From: Acinetobacter halotolerans | GTDB lineage: Bacteria > Pseudomonadota > Gammaproteobacteria > Pseudomonadales > Moraxellaceae | Reading direction: 5' to 3' | Assembly (NCBI RefSeq): GCF_004208515.1 | Contig: NZ_SGIM01000007.1 | Coordinates: 1 to 64,000 of the forward strand | DNA: 64,000 nucleotides | Shown here: piece by piece, positions 17,300-26,113 of the stretch | Layout: the number at the start of each line of letters is the position of its first letter | How positions within the stretch are numbered: position 1 is the first letter of the stretch | Position numbers and translations under genes: made by a program | The notes under the pieces: model-generated | The model's database searches: none | The model's input: the letters and a program-made list of their open reading frames with translations, nothing else | What the model was told of the DNA's origin: nothing

Positions 17300-18022
17300 T
17301 TATTGTGGTCTCGCCACATCACCACTTAGCGCTTCTGGCAAGTCCAACACTGTCAAATCAAGCTCTTCTAGAGCAGTTGGTTTTGCTACCACAAGTGCGA
17401 TATAGCCATCTTCAGTGGCGACACTATTGACCACTTCTATATCTTTACTCAGTTGAGTTGTAGGAGAGGGAACGTCCCCTTTTCCTTGAATCAAATGTAA
17501 CCAGTGTTTAGGTTTGGCTTTAAACCAAAGACGTGCCACGATTTCCTGCCCCAAGTAGCAACCCTTATCAAAATGTACGCCGTCACGTTGATGTAGGCGT
17601 AATTCTTGTGGTTGAAAGACATGTTCAGTAGCTTGAGTGATCCAAGCTTGTCCAGACTGAATGGCCTGTAATTGCCAAGTCTTTATATCGGTTTCTGTCT
17701 GAGAGAACTCAGTTTGATGTCCAACAATATTTGGAAAAACTTGACCAATTTCTTCTAATTTCATTTTTGAAAAAGCACCAAACTTTTTGATATGTTTGGA
17801 AAACTCTTCTGCTTGATCTTGTGTGGTGACTAGTTCAAAACTTTCTGGATTTAATCTTTTAATCCATAAACCAAAATGAATACGTCCTTTTAAATCACAA
17901 ATAGCAGTGTATCGACTTTCATTCTCAGGTAAACGTTCAGTGTGAACAGTTACCTGACCCTGTAAAAATTTTTGTGCATCTATACCATTTAAGCTAAAAG
18001 CAGTAAAAGCAAGCTGACTCAT
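17300..18022 (-). CDS. ygfZ: Folate-binding protein YgfZ
   Basis: YgfZ is a tetrahydrofolate-binding relative of the glycine-cleavage T protein. It helps repair or build iron-sulfur clusters, for example in MiaB. The diagnostic motif KGCYLGQE is at residues 153-160, with the key cysteine at 155, followed by IVARLWFKAKPKHW. At 240 residues it is shorter than E. coli YgfZ (about 326), with the barrel domain reduced, as often seen in gamma-proteobacteria outside the enterics. It stands alone with its own terminator. Confidence 0.93.
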   Translation of the reverse strand: MSQLAFTAFSLNGIDAQKFLQGQVTVHTERLPENESRYTAICDLKGRIHFGLWIKRLNPESFELVTTQDQAEEFSKHIKKFGAFSKMKLEEIGQVFPNIVGHQTEFSQTETDIKTWQLQAIQSGQAWITQATEHVFQPQELRLHQRDGVHFDKGCYLGQEIVARLWFKAKPKHWLHLIQGKGDVPSPTTQLSKDIEVVNSVATEDGYIALVVAKPTALEELDLTVLDLPEALSGDVARPQ

Positions 18023-18209
18023 AGATCGATCCTAAAGCTGCATTTTGGTCACTAAAATATGGACTGTTATTTTGCGCCATTTTTCACAAAAAAGCAGCTT
18101 TTGATTGTTGATATTCATGTTGAAATAAAGAGATTGGAAAGATCGCAATGATGATTAAATTGTGATGCTCAATCCATAAATAAAAGAATAGTCTCAAGGG
18201 AGAATAACA

Positions 18210-18656
18210 ATGCCAGGTACAGTACGATTACATCGCGTATTCAATGCGCCCTCTGAACGTGTTTTTAAAGCCTTCTTAGATCCAGATGCGTTAGTCAAAT
18301 GGATGTCACCTCATGGGTTTACTGCTAAAGTTCATCATTTAGATCCGCAAGTAGGCGGTACTTATAAAATGTCGTTTACGAATTTTTCTACAGGAAGCAC
18401 GCACTCATTTAGTGGGAAATATATCGAAATTGTTCCAAATGAACTGCTTCGCTATACGGATCAGTTTGATGATCCGCATCTGACGGGTGAGATCCAAATG
18501 ACCATCCAACTCAAGCCTGTGCTTGTGGGTACAGAGGTGAATATTACCCAAGAGGGGCTACCAGATGTGATCCCTGTTGAAGCTTGTTATTTAGGGTGGC
18601 AAGAGTCACTTTATTTGTTGGGTTTGCTGATTCAAGCTGAAATCCCTGATCAATAA
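18210..18656 (+). CDS. SRPBCC/AHSA1-family protein
   Basis: A 148-residue cytoplasmic protein of the START/Bet v1-like superfamily, AHSA1 subfamily. It starts with VRLHRVFNAPSERVFKAFLD (5-24), then LVKWMSPHGF and GGTYKMSFTN, and ends with the long C-terminal helix GWQESLYLLGLLIQAE. These form a hydrophobic ligand cavity; ligands are unknown. AAGGGAG lies upstream of the ATG. It is 57 nt before the yjdM-like gene on the same strand, possibly co-transcribed. Confidence 0.85.
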   Translation: MPGTVRLHRVFNAPSERVFKAFLDPDALVKWMSPHGFTAKVHHLDPQVGGTYKMSFTNFSTGSTHSFSGKYIEIVPNELLRYTDQFDDPHLTGEIQMTIQLKPVLVGTEVNITQEGLPDVIPVEACYLGWQESLYLLGLLIQAEIPDQ

Positions 18657-18713
18657 GCGGATTAATTTTGAAAAACGGCTTCTATCGATCATAATAAGGC
18701 TTTTGAGATTTTT

Positions 18714-19058
18714 ATGTCTTTTCCAAACTGCCCACAATGCCAATCAGAATATACTTATCAAGATGGCGAATTATTAGTTTGTCCAGAATGTTCATATGAG
18801 TGGAAAGAAGGCGAAGTTTTAACCTCTGAAACACAGGAAATCATTAAAGATGCAAATGGTAATGTCTTAGTAGATGGTGATAGTGTTACGGTAATTAAAG
18901 ATTTAAAAATCAAAGGTTCTTCATCAGTTGTTAAAGTCGGTACAAAGGTTAAATCAATTCGTCTGGTCGCTGATGCCAGTGATGGCCATAATATTGATTG
19001 TAAAATTGATGGGATTGGTGCGATGAAGCTTAAATCAGAATATGTTAAAAAAGTTTAA
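18714..19058 (+). CDS. yjdM: Zinc-ribbon protein YjdM (PhnA family)
   Basis: A 114-residue protein with an N-terminal zinc ribbon, C-P-Q-C (6-9) and C-P-E-C (23-26). The PhnA C-terminal domain follows ([38 protein letters not shown]), ending [10 protein letters not shown]. The former link with phosphonoacetate hydrolysis does not apply to this family; its role is unknown. A clear terminator follows. Confidence 0.92.
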   Translation: MSFPNCPQCQSEYTYQDGELLVCPECSYEWKEGEVLTSETQEIIKDANGNVLVDGDSVTVIKDLKIKGSSSVVKVGTKVKSIRLVADASDGHNIDCKIDGIGAMKLKSEYVKKV

Positions 19059-19076
19059 TTTAAACCTTTTTATATG

Positions 19077-19099
19077 GGAGCATGCAAATGCTCCTTTTT
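19077..19099 (+). terminator. Terminator after yjdM
   Basis: Stem GGAGCAT / ATGCTCC with loop GCAA, followed by TTTTTA. Confidence 0.85.
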
Positions 19100-19219
19100 A
19101 TATGGGTGATTCACTCTGAACTACTAAAATCGAACAAAAAATAATCTTCTTAAATAGTTGTAGCTGAATTATATTATTAGAGAAATAAAACAATATTAAC
19201 TCTAACAATAGAGGTCTTT

Positions 19220-19555
19220 ATGGCTGGATGGTATGAGGTGAATCGAGCAAGCGATGGTCAATATCGCTTTGTATTGAAAGCAGGTAATGGGGAAGTCATT
19301 TTAAATAGTGAATTATACAAGACCAAGGCATCAGCAATGAATGGGATTGCCTCAGTGCAAAAGAACAGCCCAGATGATGTTCGCTATGAGCGATTAATGT
19401 CAAAAAATGATAAAGCATATTTTAATCTAAAGGCTGCAAACCATCAGGTGATTGGCACCAGTCAGCTTTATGCCAGTGTACAGTCTCGTGATAAAGGTAT
19501 TGAATCAGTACAAAATAATGGTTCATCGGATACCATTAAAGATCAGACAGTTTAA
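19220..19555 (+). CDS. yegP: YegP family protein (two DUF1508 repeats)
   Basis: A 111-residue protein made of two tandem DUF1508 units. Each has the pattern F-x-L-K-A-x-N-x-x-V-I: residues 17-27 (FVLKAGNGEVI) and 67-77 (FNLKAANHQVI). Each ends in a short helix (KASAMNGIASVQKN; SRDKGIESVQNN). The function of the family is unknown. A GAGG site precedes the ATG. It is monocistronic and converges on proS across a shared terminator. Confidence 0.9.
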   Translation: MAGWYEVNRASDGQYRFVLKAGNGEVILNSELYKTKASAMNGIASVQKNSPDDVRYERLMSKNDKAYFNLKAANHQVIGTSQLYASVQSRDKGIESVQNNGSSDTIKDQTV

Positions 19556-19564
19556 TTTTCCAAT

Positions 19565-19595
19565 AAAAAAGCCGTTTCATTGAAACGGCTTTTTA
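19565..19595. terminator. Bidirectional terminator between yegP and proS
   Basis: Stem AAAAAGCCGTTTC / GAAACGGCTTTTT with a 3-nt loop, lying between two converging genes. Confidence 0.92.
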
Positions 19596-19608
19596 TTATG
19601 TGTGAATA

Positions 19609-21324
19609 CTAACGTACAAGCTTCATTAATAATTCATCTTTATTAAGGTTACTTGCTTCGGCATCACGACGGCCTTTGTACTCAAAAGTACCTGCATCTA
19701 AGCCTTTCTCACCAATCACGATACGATGAGGGATACCCATCAACTCAAGGTCAGAGAATTTAACACCAGGACGTTCATTACGATCATCAAGGAGTACATC
19801 ATAACCTTGTGCTTGTAACTCTGCGTAAAGTGCTTCAGCTGCTTCTACGGTGCGTGGGGATTTATGTGCATTCATTGGCACAATTGCAATGTCAAAAGGA
19901 GCAATCGCTTGAGGCCAAATGATGCCTTTGTCATCGAAATTCTGTTCAATGGCAGCAGCAATAACACGTGTCACCCCAATACCATAACAACCCATGGTAA
20001 CGGTAAATGGTTTGCCATCTTCGCCAAGCACTTTACAGCCCAAAGCTTCTGAATACTTTGTACCTAATTGGAAAATATGGCCGACTTCAATACCGCGTTT
20101 GATTTGTAGTGTACCTATGCCATCTGGAGACGGATCACCTTCAACCACATTACGTAAGTCAAAAACTTCTGTGAACTTTGCGTCACGATCCCAGTTGACA
20201 CCAGTCGCATGTTTATCAACTTCATTTGCACCTGCGATAAAGTCAGAGAGGACCGATGCAGCACGATCTACAATTACTGTTAAACCTTTTTCCAAAAGAC
20301 CTTGCGGTCCACAGAAACCTGCGGTTAAACCGTGTTGCTGTAGTTGTTCGTCAGTTGCAAAAGTCAAAGGCGCAGCAATAAGTGGATGCTTTTCAGCCTT
20401 AATATCATTCAGCTCATGGTCACCGCGTAAGAACAGGGCTACAACAGGCGAGTTGCCTTTCTCATCTGCAATCCCTTGTACCAATAATGCTTTTACTGAT
20501 TGTTTCGCATCAGCATTTAAAAATGCACACACATCGGCAATGGTTTTTTGATTTGGTGTCTCCACCAATGCAAAAGCTTGCGTAGCAGGTGCACGTTCAC
20601 CAACTAAAACAGCTTCAGCCATTTCTACGTTTGCTGCATAATCCGATTCAGTTGAGAATGCAATATCGTCCTCACCGCTGGCTGCAAGTACATGGAATTC
20701 ATGTGATGCTGAGCCACCAATCGAACCTGTATCCGCTTGTACAGGACGGAAGTCCAAACCAAGACGAGTGAAGATGCGACTATAAGTGTCATACATCATG
20801 TCATACGTTTCTTGCAAAGATGCTTGATTCGCATGGAAAGAATACGCATCTTTCATGATGAATTCACGTGAACGCATCACACCAAAACGTGGACGAATTT
20901 CATCACGGAATTTGGTTTGAATTTGATAAAAATTCAGCGGCAATTGCTTATAACTTTTTAATTCGTTACGCGCTAAATCGGTAATCACTTCTTCATGCGT
21001 CGGGCCTAAAACAAAATCATTGTTATGACGATCTTTGAAGCGTAATAATTCTGGGCCGTATTGTTCAAAGCGACCTGATTCTTCCCAAAGCACGGCAGGT
21101 TGCGTGACAGGCATATACACTTCTAATGCGCCTGAACGATTCATTTCTTCACGAACAATCGCATCAACTTTCTTTAGTACACGCGTTCCCATGGGCAACC
21201 AAGAGTATAAACCAGAGGCTAATTTACGAATCATCCCCGCACGTAACATGAGCTGGTGTGAAATGACTTCAGCATCATTTGGGGTTTCTCTTAACGTTGC
21301 AAATAAAAAGCGGCTTGCGCGCAT
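19609..21324 (-). CDS. proS: Prolyl-tRNA synthetase
   Basis: A 571-residue class II aminoacyl-tRNA synthetase that charges tRNA-Pro. It is the bacterial long form: N-terminal catalytic half ([37 protein letters not shown], motif 2 [17 protein letters not shown]), the editing INS domain (about 220-400, hydrolysing Ala-tRNA-Pro), motif 3 ([17 protein letters not shown]), then the anticodon-binding domain. The start at 21324 matches the family N-terminus and has AGGAC upstream. The frame stays open to 21426, but those residues are not family-like. Confidence 0.97.
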   Translation of the reverse strand: MRASRFLFATLRETPNDAEVISHQLMLRAGMIRKLASGLYSWLPMGTRVLKKVDAIVREEMNRSGALEVYMPVTQPAVLWEESGRFEQYGPELLRFKDRHNNDFVLGPTHEEVITDLARNELKSYKQLPLNFYQIQTKFRDEIRPRFGVMRSREFIMKDAYSFHANQASLQETYDMMYDTYSRIFTRLGLDFRPVQADTGSIGGSASHEFHVLAASGEDDIAFSTESDYAANVEMAEAVLVGERAPATQAFALVETPNQKTIADVCAFLNADAKQSVKALLVQGIADEKGNSPVVALFLRGDHELNDIKAEKHPLIAAPLTFATDEQLQQHGLTAGFCGPQGLLEKGLTVIVDRAASVLSDFIAGANEVDKHATGVNWDRDAKFTEVFDLRNVVEGDPSPDGIGTLQIKRGIEVGHIFQLGTKYSEALGCKVLGEDGKPFTVTMGCYGIGVTRVIAAAIEQNFDDKGIIWPQAIAPFDIAIVPMNAHKSPRTVEAAEALYAELQAQGYDVLLDDRNERPGVKFSDLELMGIPHRIVIGEKGLDAGTFEYKGRRDAEASNLNKDELLMKLVR

Positions 21325-21536
21325 GGAAACTGTCCTAAAGTTAAGTGTTATAAAAAAGGCGATAAGTATAGATGAAATAATACACCCACTTTTCAGCCGA
21401 TTGGCATTATGACATGAATCATTCAATTTGGCGCAGTATAAAGTATTGTCAAAGGGTTAAATATTGAAGAAATATAAAAGTTAGAATGTTATCTACTTGA
21501 TATTTATTATTGAGTTGGTGCTTTTGTATTTTGATT

Positions 21537-22184
21537 TTATTCAAGTTTTTTTAAGCGCTGAATGATGTCTGTGTATTCAGTTTCGGTTTTTTGATAAGCA
21601 TTGCGTAGACTTTCAACGGTTCTTTTGACGTTCTCAATGTTTTGGGTATTGTTTGCAAGATTGCTTTTTAGCTGTGCTGGAAGCGCTTGTCCTTTCCGAT
21701 GATATTCCATTTCTTGCCGTTTGAATCTGATTTTATCAGCTTGTAATTGTTGTAATTGTTCTTGTTGATAGCTGAGTTGTTTTTTCAGGTTTGCTAAAAT
21801 CTGATCTCTTTTCACTGTTGCAATTTGAACACTGCCATAAGCGCGCTTTAGTCGCAAATCTTGTTCACGTTGGCGGGCAAGAGATTCTCGTTGTGATGAT
21901 TGCTGTGCGTCTGCCAAAGCATTGTAAGGTCGATTCCGTTTAATGACTTGCATATTACGATCAAGCGCTTCATAACCGTAACGAATATGATCTGGCGACA
22001 CTGACGTACTGACGTTGGCAATACCATTTTTATCATAGTAGCGATACCAAACCGCCTTTGCTTGTTCGGCTGCTGCAAAAGATGAAGCGTAGGGAGATAA
22101 CAATAAAAAAAATGAGCAAATGTAAATGCGAGCAATCGTTTTAAAGTGTCTAACGCGGAAACCGCACTTTAACGAATCAGTCAT
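21537..22184 (-). CDS. Exported coiled-coil protein with DUF4124-like N-terminus
   Basis: A 215-residue protein. A hydrophobic segment (IARIYICSFFLLLSPYASSFAAA, about 17-39) acts as signal peptide. A short domain follows with WYRYYDKNGIANVSTSVSP, resembling DUF4124 and often found in cell-envelope proteins. The rest (about 90-215) is a Lys/Gln/Glu-rich coiled coil. GGGAG lies 6 nt before the ATG. Specific function is unknown. It lies between proS and the divergent pil cluster. Confidence 0.7.
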   Translation of the reverse strand: MTDSLKCGFRVRHFKTIARIYICSFFLLLSPYASSFAAAEQAKAVWYRYYDKNGIANVSTSVSPDHIRYGYEALDRNMQVIKRNRPYNALADAQQSSQRESLARQREQDLRLKRAYGSVQIATVKRDQILANLKKQLSYQQEQLQQLQADKIRFKRQEMEYHRKGQALPAQLKSNLANNTQNIENVKRTVESLRNAYQKTETEYTDIIQRLKKLE

Positions 22185-22463
22185 TACATCTCCCGTAAAA
22201 AAGTTAACTAAATCACTTATTTTTAAATAATAATCAATTGTATATTAGTGGTTATTTATACAATTAAAAATAGTCAGCATGCAAAAAAAATATGAATTTA
22301 ATTAAAAGTGTGAGCTAATAGCTGTTGTTTTGGAAAACTGATATATCGGTTCAAAAAACTTCATTGATAATGCAAGTAAAGATATGTTAAAAATATCAAA
22401 CTGTATAAAATAAATTAAACCAACCATATAGTGTGTATTGAGTGAATGGGGCGGAACAATTAA

Positions 22464-22847
22464 ATGGAAGATAAATTTCAAAACTTAAAGGTCATGGTGA
22501 TTGACGATTCAAAAACAATTCGTCGTACAGCAGAGACCTTATTGCAACGGGAAGGTTGTGAAGTAATTACTGCGGTTGATGGTTTTGAGGCATTATCAAA
22601 AATTGCTGAAGCCAATCCAGATATCGTTTTTGTTGACATTATGATGCCTCGTTTAGACGGTTACCAAACCTGTGCATTGATCAAAAACTCTCTCAGTTAT
22701 CAGAATATTCCAGTGATCATGTTATCAAGCAAAGATGGCTTGTTTGATCAGGCTAAAGGGCGTGTTGTGGGGTCCGACGAATATTTGACTAAGCCGTTTA
22801 GTAAGGATGAGCTGTTAAGTGCGATCCGTAACCACGTTAGCGCATAA
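22464..22847 (+). CDS. pilG: Twitching motility response regulator PilG
   Basis: A 127-residue stand-alone CheY-like receiver. Phospho-acceptor Asp58 is in FVDIMMPRLDGYQ, the acidic pair is D14-D15 (VIDDSKTIRRTAE), the conserved Lys is in LTKPFSKDEL, and the Thr/Ser is in MLSSKDG. PilG is phosphorylated by ChpA and promotes pilus extension and cAMP signalling in Pseudomonas. It is the first gene of pilGHIJ; pilH starts 21 nt after it. Confidence 0.95.
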   Translation: MEDKFQNLKVMVIDDSKTIRRTAETLLQREGCEVITAVDGFEALSKIAEANPDIVFVDIMMPRLDGYQTCALIKNSLSYQNIPVIMLSSKDGLFDQAKGRVVGSDEYLTKPFSKDELLSAIRNHVSA

Positions 22848-22868
22848 AATTTAAAAATTGAGGATAAA

Positions 22869-23231
22869 ATGGCTCGTATACTTATCGTAGATGATTCACC
22901 TACTGAAACATTTCGCTTTAGAGAAATTTTAACGAAGCACGGTTATGACGTTTTGGAAGCGACCAATGGCGCGGATGGCGTCACTATGGCTCAAGCAGAA
23001 TTGCCTGACTTAGTGCTTATGGATGTTGTTATGCCAGGGATGAATGGCTTTCAAGCGACACGTCAAATCAGTAAAGCTAAAGAAACACAGCATATTCCCG
23101 TAGTGATTGTTAGCACGAAAGATCAAGCGACCGATAGAGTGTGGGGAAAACGTCAAGGTGCAAGTGACTATTTGACGAAGCCTGTTGATGAACAACAACT
23201 TATTGACGTAATCAAAGAATTATTAAGTTAA
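22869..23231 (+). CDS. pilH: Twitching motility response regulator PilH
   Basis: A 120-residue single receiver domain. Phospho-acceptor Asp52 is in LVLMDVVMPGMNGFQ, acidic D8-D9 in ILIVDDSPTETFRFRE, and the Lys in YLTKPVDEQQL. In the Pseudomonas Chp system PilH draws phosphate away from PilG and favours retraction or signal termination. GAGG precedes the start. It is in an operon with pilG and pilI. Confidence 0.95.
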   Translation: MARILIVDDSPTETFRFREILTKHGYDVLEATNGADGVTMAQAELPDLVLMDVVMPGMNGFQATRQISKAKETQHIPVVIVSTKDQATDRVWGKRQGASDYLTKPVDEQQLIDVIKELLS

Positions 23232-23291
23232 TTTTACTCAATATTGGGCGTCTCATTACTCAGCTTTTCATGACTAAATATGGGATAGAGT

Positions 23292-23828
23292 ATGGCAGCA
23301 AATGGATTTATCGAGTTGCTTCGCTTATCCAAGCGAGGCAACAAACAATATACTTCAAGTCAAAATGAAGTTAGCCGTTGGTCTGGTATCGCATTTGAAA
23401 TGTTAGGGCAATATTTTGTTGCACCATTGGGGGAAATTTCAGAGGTGATTTATCCTCCGAAATATACGCCGGTACCAAATACTCAGGCATGGGTGCGTGG
23501 ACTAGCAAATATCCGTGGACGGTTGCTTTCAGTTTCTGATTTAACTCATTTTATTTCGGGTCAACGAAGTCAATTTTCCCCAATGCAAAAAGTCATTTGT
23601 ATTAGCCATCAAGATCATTACGTGGGGTTGGTCGTAGACCAGGTCTTGGGAATTCAGCACTTCAATAAAAAGAGTTTTTTTTCTCAAACGAATGAGCTAG
23701 ACAATAAATTAAAAGACTATTGTCAGGGGTATTTTCACCAACATAATCAGCAATGGCATGTGTTCTTACTGAGTCGATTATTGAAAAATCCTCAGTACAT
23801 GAATGCATCAATAAAGTTTATAAACTAA
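23292..23828 (+). CDS. pilI: CheW-like coupling protein PilI
   Basis: A 178-residue CheW-domain protein that links receptor PilJ to kinase ChpA. Typical CheW features are APLGEISEVIYPPKYTPVPN (about 51-70), VRGLANIRGRLLSVSDL with the conserved Arg-Gly, and YVGLVVDQVLGIQ. It follows pilH by 60 nt and precedes pilJ by 47 nt. Confidence 0.94.
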   Translation: MAANGFIELLRLSKRGNKQYTSSQNEVSRWSGIAFEMLGQYFVAPLGEISEVIYPPKYTPVPNTQAWVRGLANIRGRLLSVSDLTHFISGQRSQFSPMQKVICISHQDHYVGLVVDQVLGIQHFNKKSFFSQTNELDNKLKDYCQGYFHQHNQQWHVFLLSRLLKNPQYMNASIKFIN

Positions 23829-23875
23829 TTTAATACGCTGTGGAAAATTAACAGGTATTTCGGGGAGAAGCTGGT

Positions 23876-25957
23876 ATGGGCTTTAAACTTAAAAAGAAGA
23901 ATGGTAGTGATAGTGCGGGATTGAAAAGTGGCGGAACTTTTGTAGAAAAAATTCGGACTCAACTTGATCAGTTTTCTCGTTTATTTGGTGAGACTGAGAA
24001 ATCAAAACCAATTATCTATCGTGCCTTAATTGCTTTGGTCCTTGCAGTTATCCTCTTAATCTATTTATTCGTGAGTCTGCCGCGTTCTAATCAGTTAACT
24101 CGAAGTTTAGGTGAGTTACGCTTGTTGTCGCAGATGATTTCGCGTCAAGCAACTGAGGCAACCGCATCGGGTACATCAGAATCAATGAAGAGTCTAGTTG
24201 AGTCTGAAAAGCGATTTGCTGAAAATCTGGAAATTGTGGGTAATCGCTATAATACCAATTCGGATGAATATAAAAAAGTTGACCAGCTTTGGGGAAATGT
24301 CGCAAAACATATTGATTTGATTGTGTCTCAAGAAGAGGTTATTAATCAATTATATGAAACCAATATTTCCATTAGTGAAACAATTCCTGAGATTCAAGCT
24401 GAATATAACCTGATGGTTGACCAAATGGTTCGTGAGAACATGCCAAGTAGTCAGGTAATTATCACTAAAAACCAAGTGTTTATTGCAGAGCGTATTTTAC
24501 GTTCGATTAACTCAGTGTTAGTTGGTACAGACAACTCTAATGCTTCTGCCAATGACTTTGGTGCAGATATTGATACCTTTGGTATTTATTTAAATGCACA
24601 GCTGAACGGTAGTTCTGAACTCGGTGTAGATCGTATTGGTTCACCGGATTTGCGTGAGTCAGTTGATAGTATCAAATCAGACTATGATTCAGTTTTAAGA
24701 TTAGCTGCTGATACTGTCTTGAAAAATGCCAGTCAGATTGTACATGTACGTCAAGCATCTTCTGAGATTTTCACTCAATCTGACTCACTCCTTTCTTCCC
24801 TAAATACTTTATCGGATAAAGCTGAAAGTGGTTGGGGCAATGTGCTTGCAGGTATTGCTTTAATTCTGGCTTTAGGTGTCTTGGTTTTCTCTGCATTACA
24901 GCTACTTGCTTTGCGTAGTAATACCGATAAAGAACGTGTGACGCGCTTACAAGATGAGTATGACCGTAACCAAAATGCGATTTTACGTTTACTGGATGAA
25001 ATTGCCGACTTGGCGGACGGTGACTTACGCTCATATGCGACGGTATCTGAAGACTTTACAGGGGCAATTGCTGACTCGATTAACTTTGCGATTGATCAGT
25101 TACGCGACCTTGTATCTCGAATTACAGATACTTCGCAAGAAGTAGCACGATATACGCAGAATACGCAGAATATTACTAACCAACTAGCAGAAGCGTCTGA
25201 GCATCAAGCACAAGAAATTGCCGGTGCGTCAGCAGCGATGAACGAAATGGCCTTGTCGATTGACCAAGTATCAGCCAATGCATCTGAATCAGCTGAGGTT
25301 GCACATCGTTCGGTAAAAATTGCAACCAATGGTGCACATGTTGTAAACCGTTCGATTCAAGGTATGGATCATATCCGTGAGCAGATTCAGGAAACCTCAA
25401 AACGTATTAAACGTTTGGGTGAGTCATCTCAGGAGATCGGTAACATTGTCTCGTTGATTAATGATATTGCCGATCAAACCAACATTTTGGCATTAAATGC
25501 TGCGATTCAAGCATCGATGGCTGGGGAAGCAGGCCGTGGTTTCGCCGTTGTAGCAGATGAGGTACAACGTCTTGCAGAACGTTCTGCATCAGCAACCAAG
25601 CAGATTGAAAGCCTCGTTAAAACCATTCAAACGGATACCAACGAAGCAGTAATTTCAATGGAACAAACCACTTCTGAGGTTGTGCGTGGTGCAAACTTAG
25701 CTAAAGATGCAGGGATTGCACTGGATGAGATTCAGACCGTATCTGGTGATTTGGCGAAACTGATTGCAAGCATTTCTGATGCTGCGAAGCTTCAGTCTGC
25801 TTCAGCAAGTCATATTGCGACGACGATGAATGTCGTACAAGAAATTACGTCACAAACAACAACAGCAACGTTTGATACAGCGCGTTCAGTTTCTGAATTG
25901 GCAAACATGGCTGAATCATTACGTGAATCGGTAACTGACTTTAAGTTGCCAGATTAA
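23876..25957 (+). CDS. pilJ: Methyl-accepting chemotaxis receptor PilJ
   Basis: The inner-membrane receptor of the Chp system, 693 residues. It has TM1 at about 47-69, a large periplasmic helical sensor at 70-318, TM2 at about 321-346, a HAMP-like linker, and a cytoplasmic signalling hairpin with tip [12 protein letters not shown] (551-562). Basic residues fill the first 45 residues. In Pseudomonas PilJ senses surface contact through pilin. Ribosome binding is supported by GGGGAG upstream. A strong terminator follows. Confidence 0.96.
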   Translation: MGFKLKKKNGSDSAGLKSGGTFVEKIRTQLDQFSRLFGETEKSKPIIYRALIALVLAVILLIYLFVSLPRSNQLTRSLGELRLLSQMISRQATEATASGTSESMKSLVESEKRFAENLEIVGNRYNTNSDEYKKVDQLWGNVAKHIDLIVSQEEVINQLYETNISISETIPEIQAEYNLMVDQMVRENMPSSQVIITKNQVFIAERILRSINSVLVGTDNSNASANDFGADIDTFGIYLNAQLNGSSELGVDRIGSPDLRESVDSIKSDYDSVLRLAADTVLKNASQIVHVRQASSEIFTQSDSLLSSLNTLSDKAESGWGNVLAGIALILALGVLVFSALQLLALRSNTDKERVTRLQDEYDRNQNAILRLLDEIADLADGDLRSYATVSEDFTGAIADSINFAIDQLRDLVSRITDTSQEVARYTQNTQNITNQLAEASEHQAQEIAGASAAMNEMALSIDQVSANASESAEVAHRSVKIATNGAHVVNRSIQGMDHIREQIQETSKRIKRLGESSQEIGNIVSLINDIADQTNILALNAAIQASMAGEAGRGFAVVADEVQRLAERSASATKQIESLVKTIQTDTNEAVISMEQTTSEVVRGANLAKDAGIALDEIQTVSGDLAKLIASISDAAKLQSASASHIATTMNVVQEITSQTTTATFDTARSVSELANMAESLRESVTDFKLPD

Positions 25958-25964
25958 GCCGGAT

Positions 25965-26003
25965 TGGAAAGACAGATGGGGGTGTCTGTCTTTCCATTTT
26001 TTT
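25965..26003 (+). terminator. Strong terminator between pilJ and chpA
   Basis: A perfect 12-bp stem (TGGAAAGACAGA / TCTGTCTTTCCA) with an 8-nt loop, followed by seven T, starting 8 nt after the pilJ stop. It would separate pilGHIJ from chpA. Confidence 0.9.
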
Positions 26004-26113
26004 AGAGATGTAGGATATCTCAACAAGGTGATGGCAAAATGGAACGACATCTTGTGTGATAGATACACGTATTTTTTAGCCACAACTGGTGGATAAAAAC
26101 GAAAGAAGCCGCT

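Noticed and set aside
21325..21426. N-terminal extension of ProS
   Set aside because: The added residues are not family-like and the internal ATG at 21324 matches the standard N-terminus.
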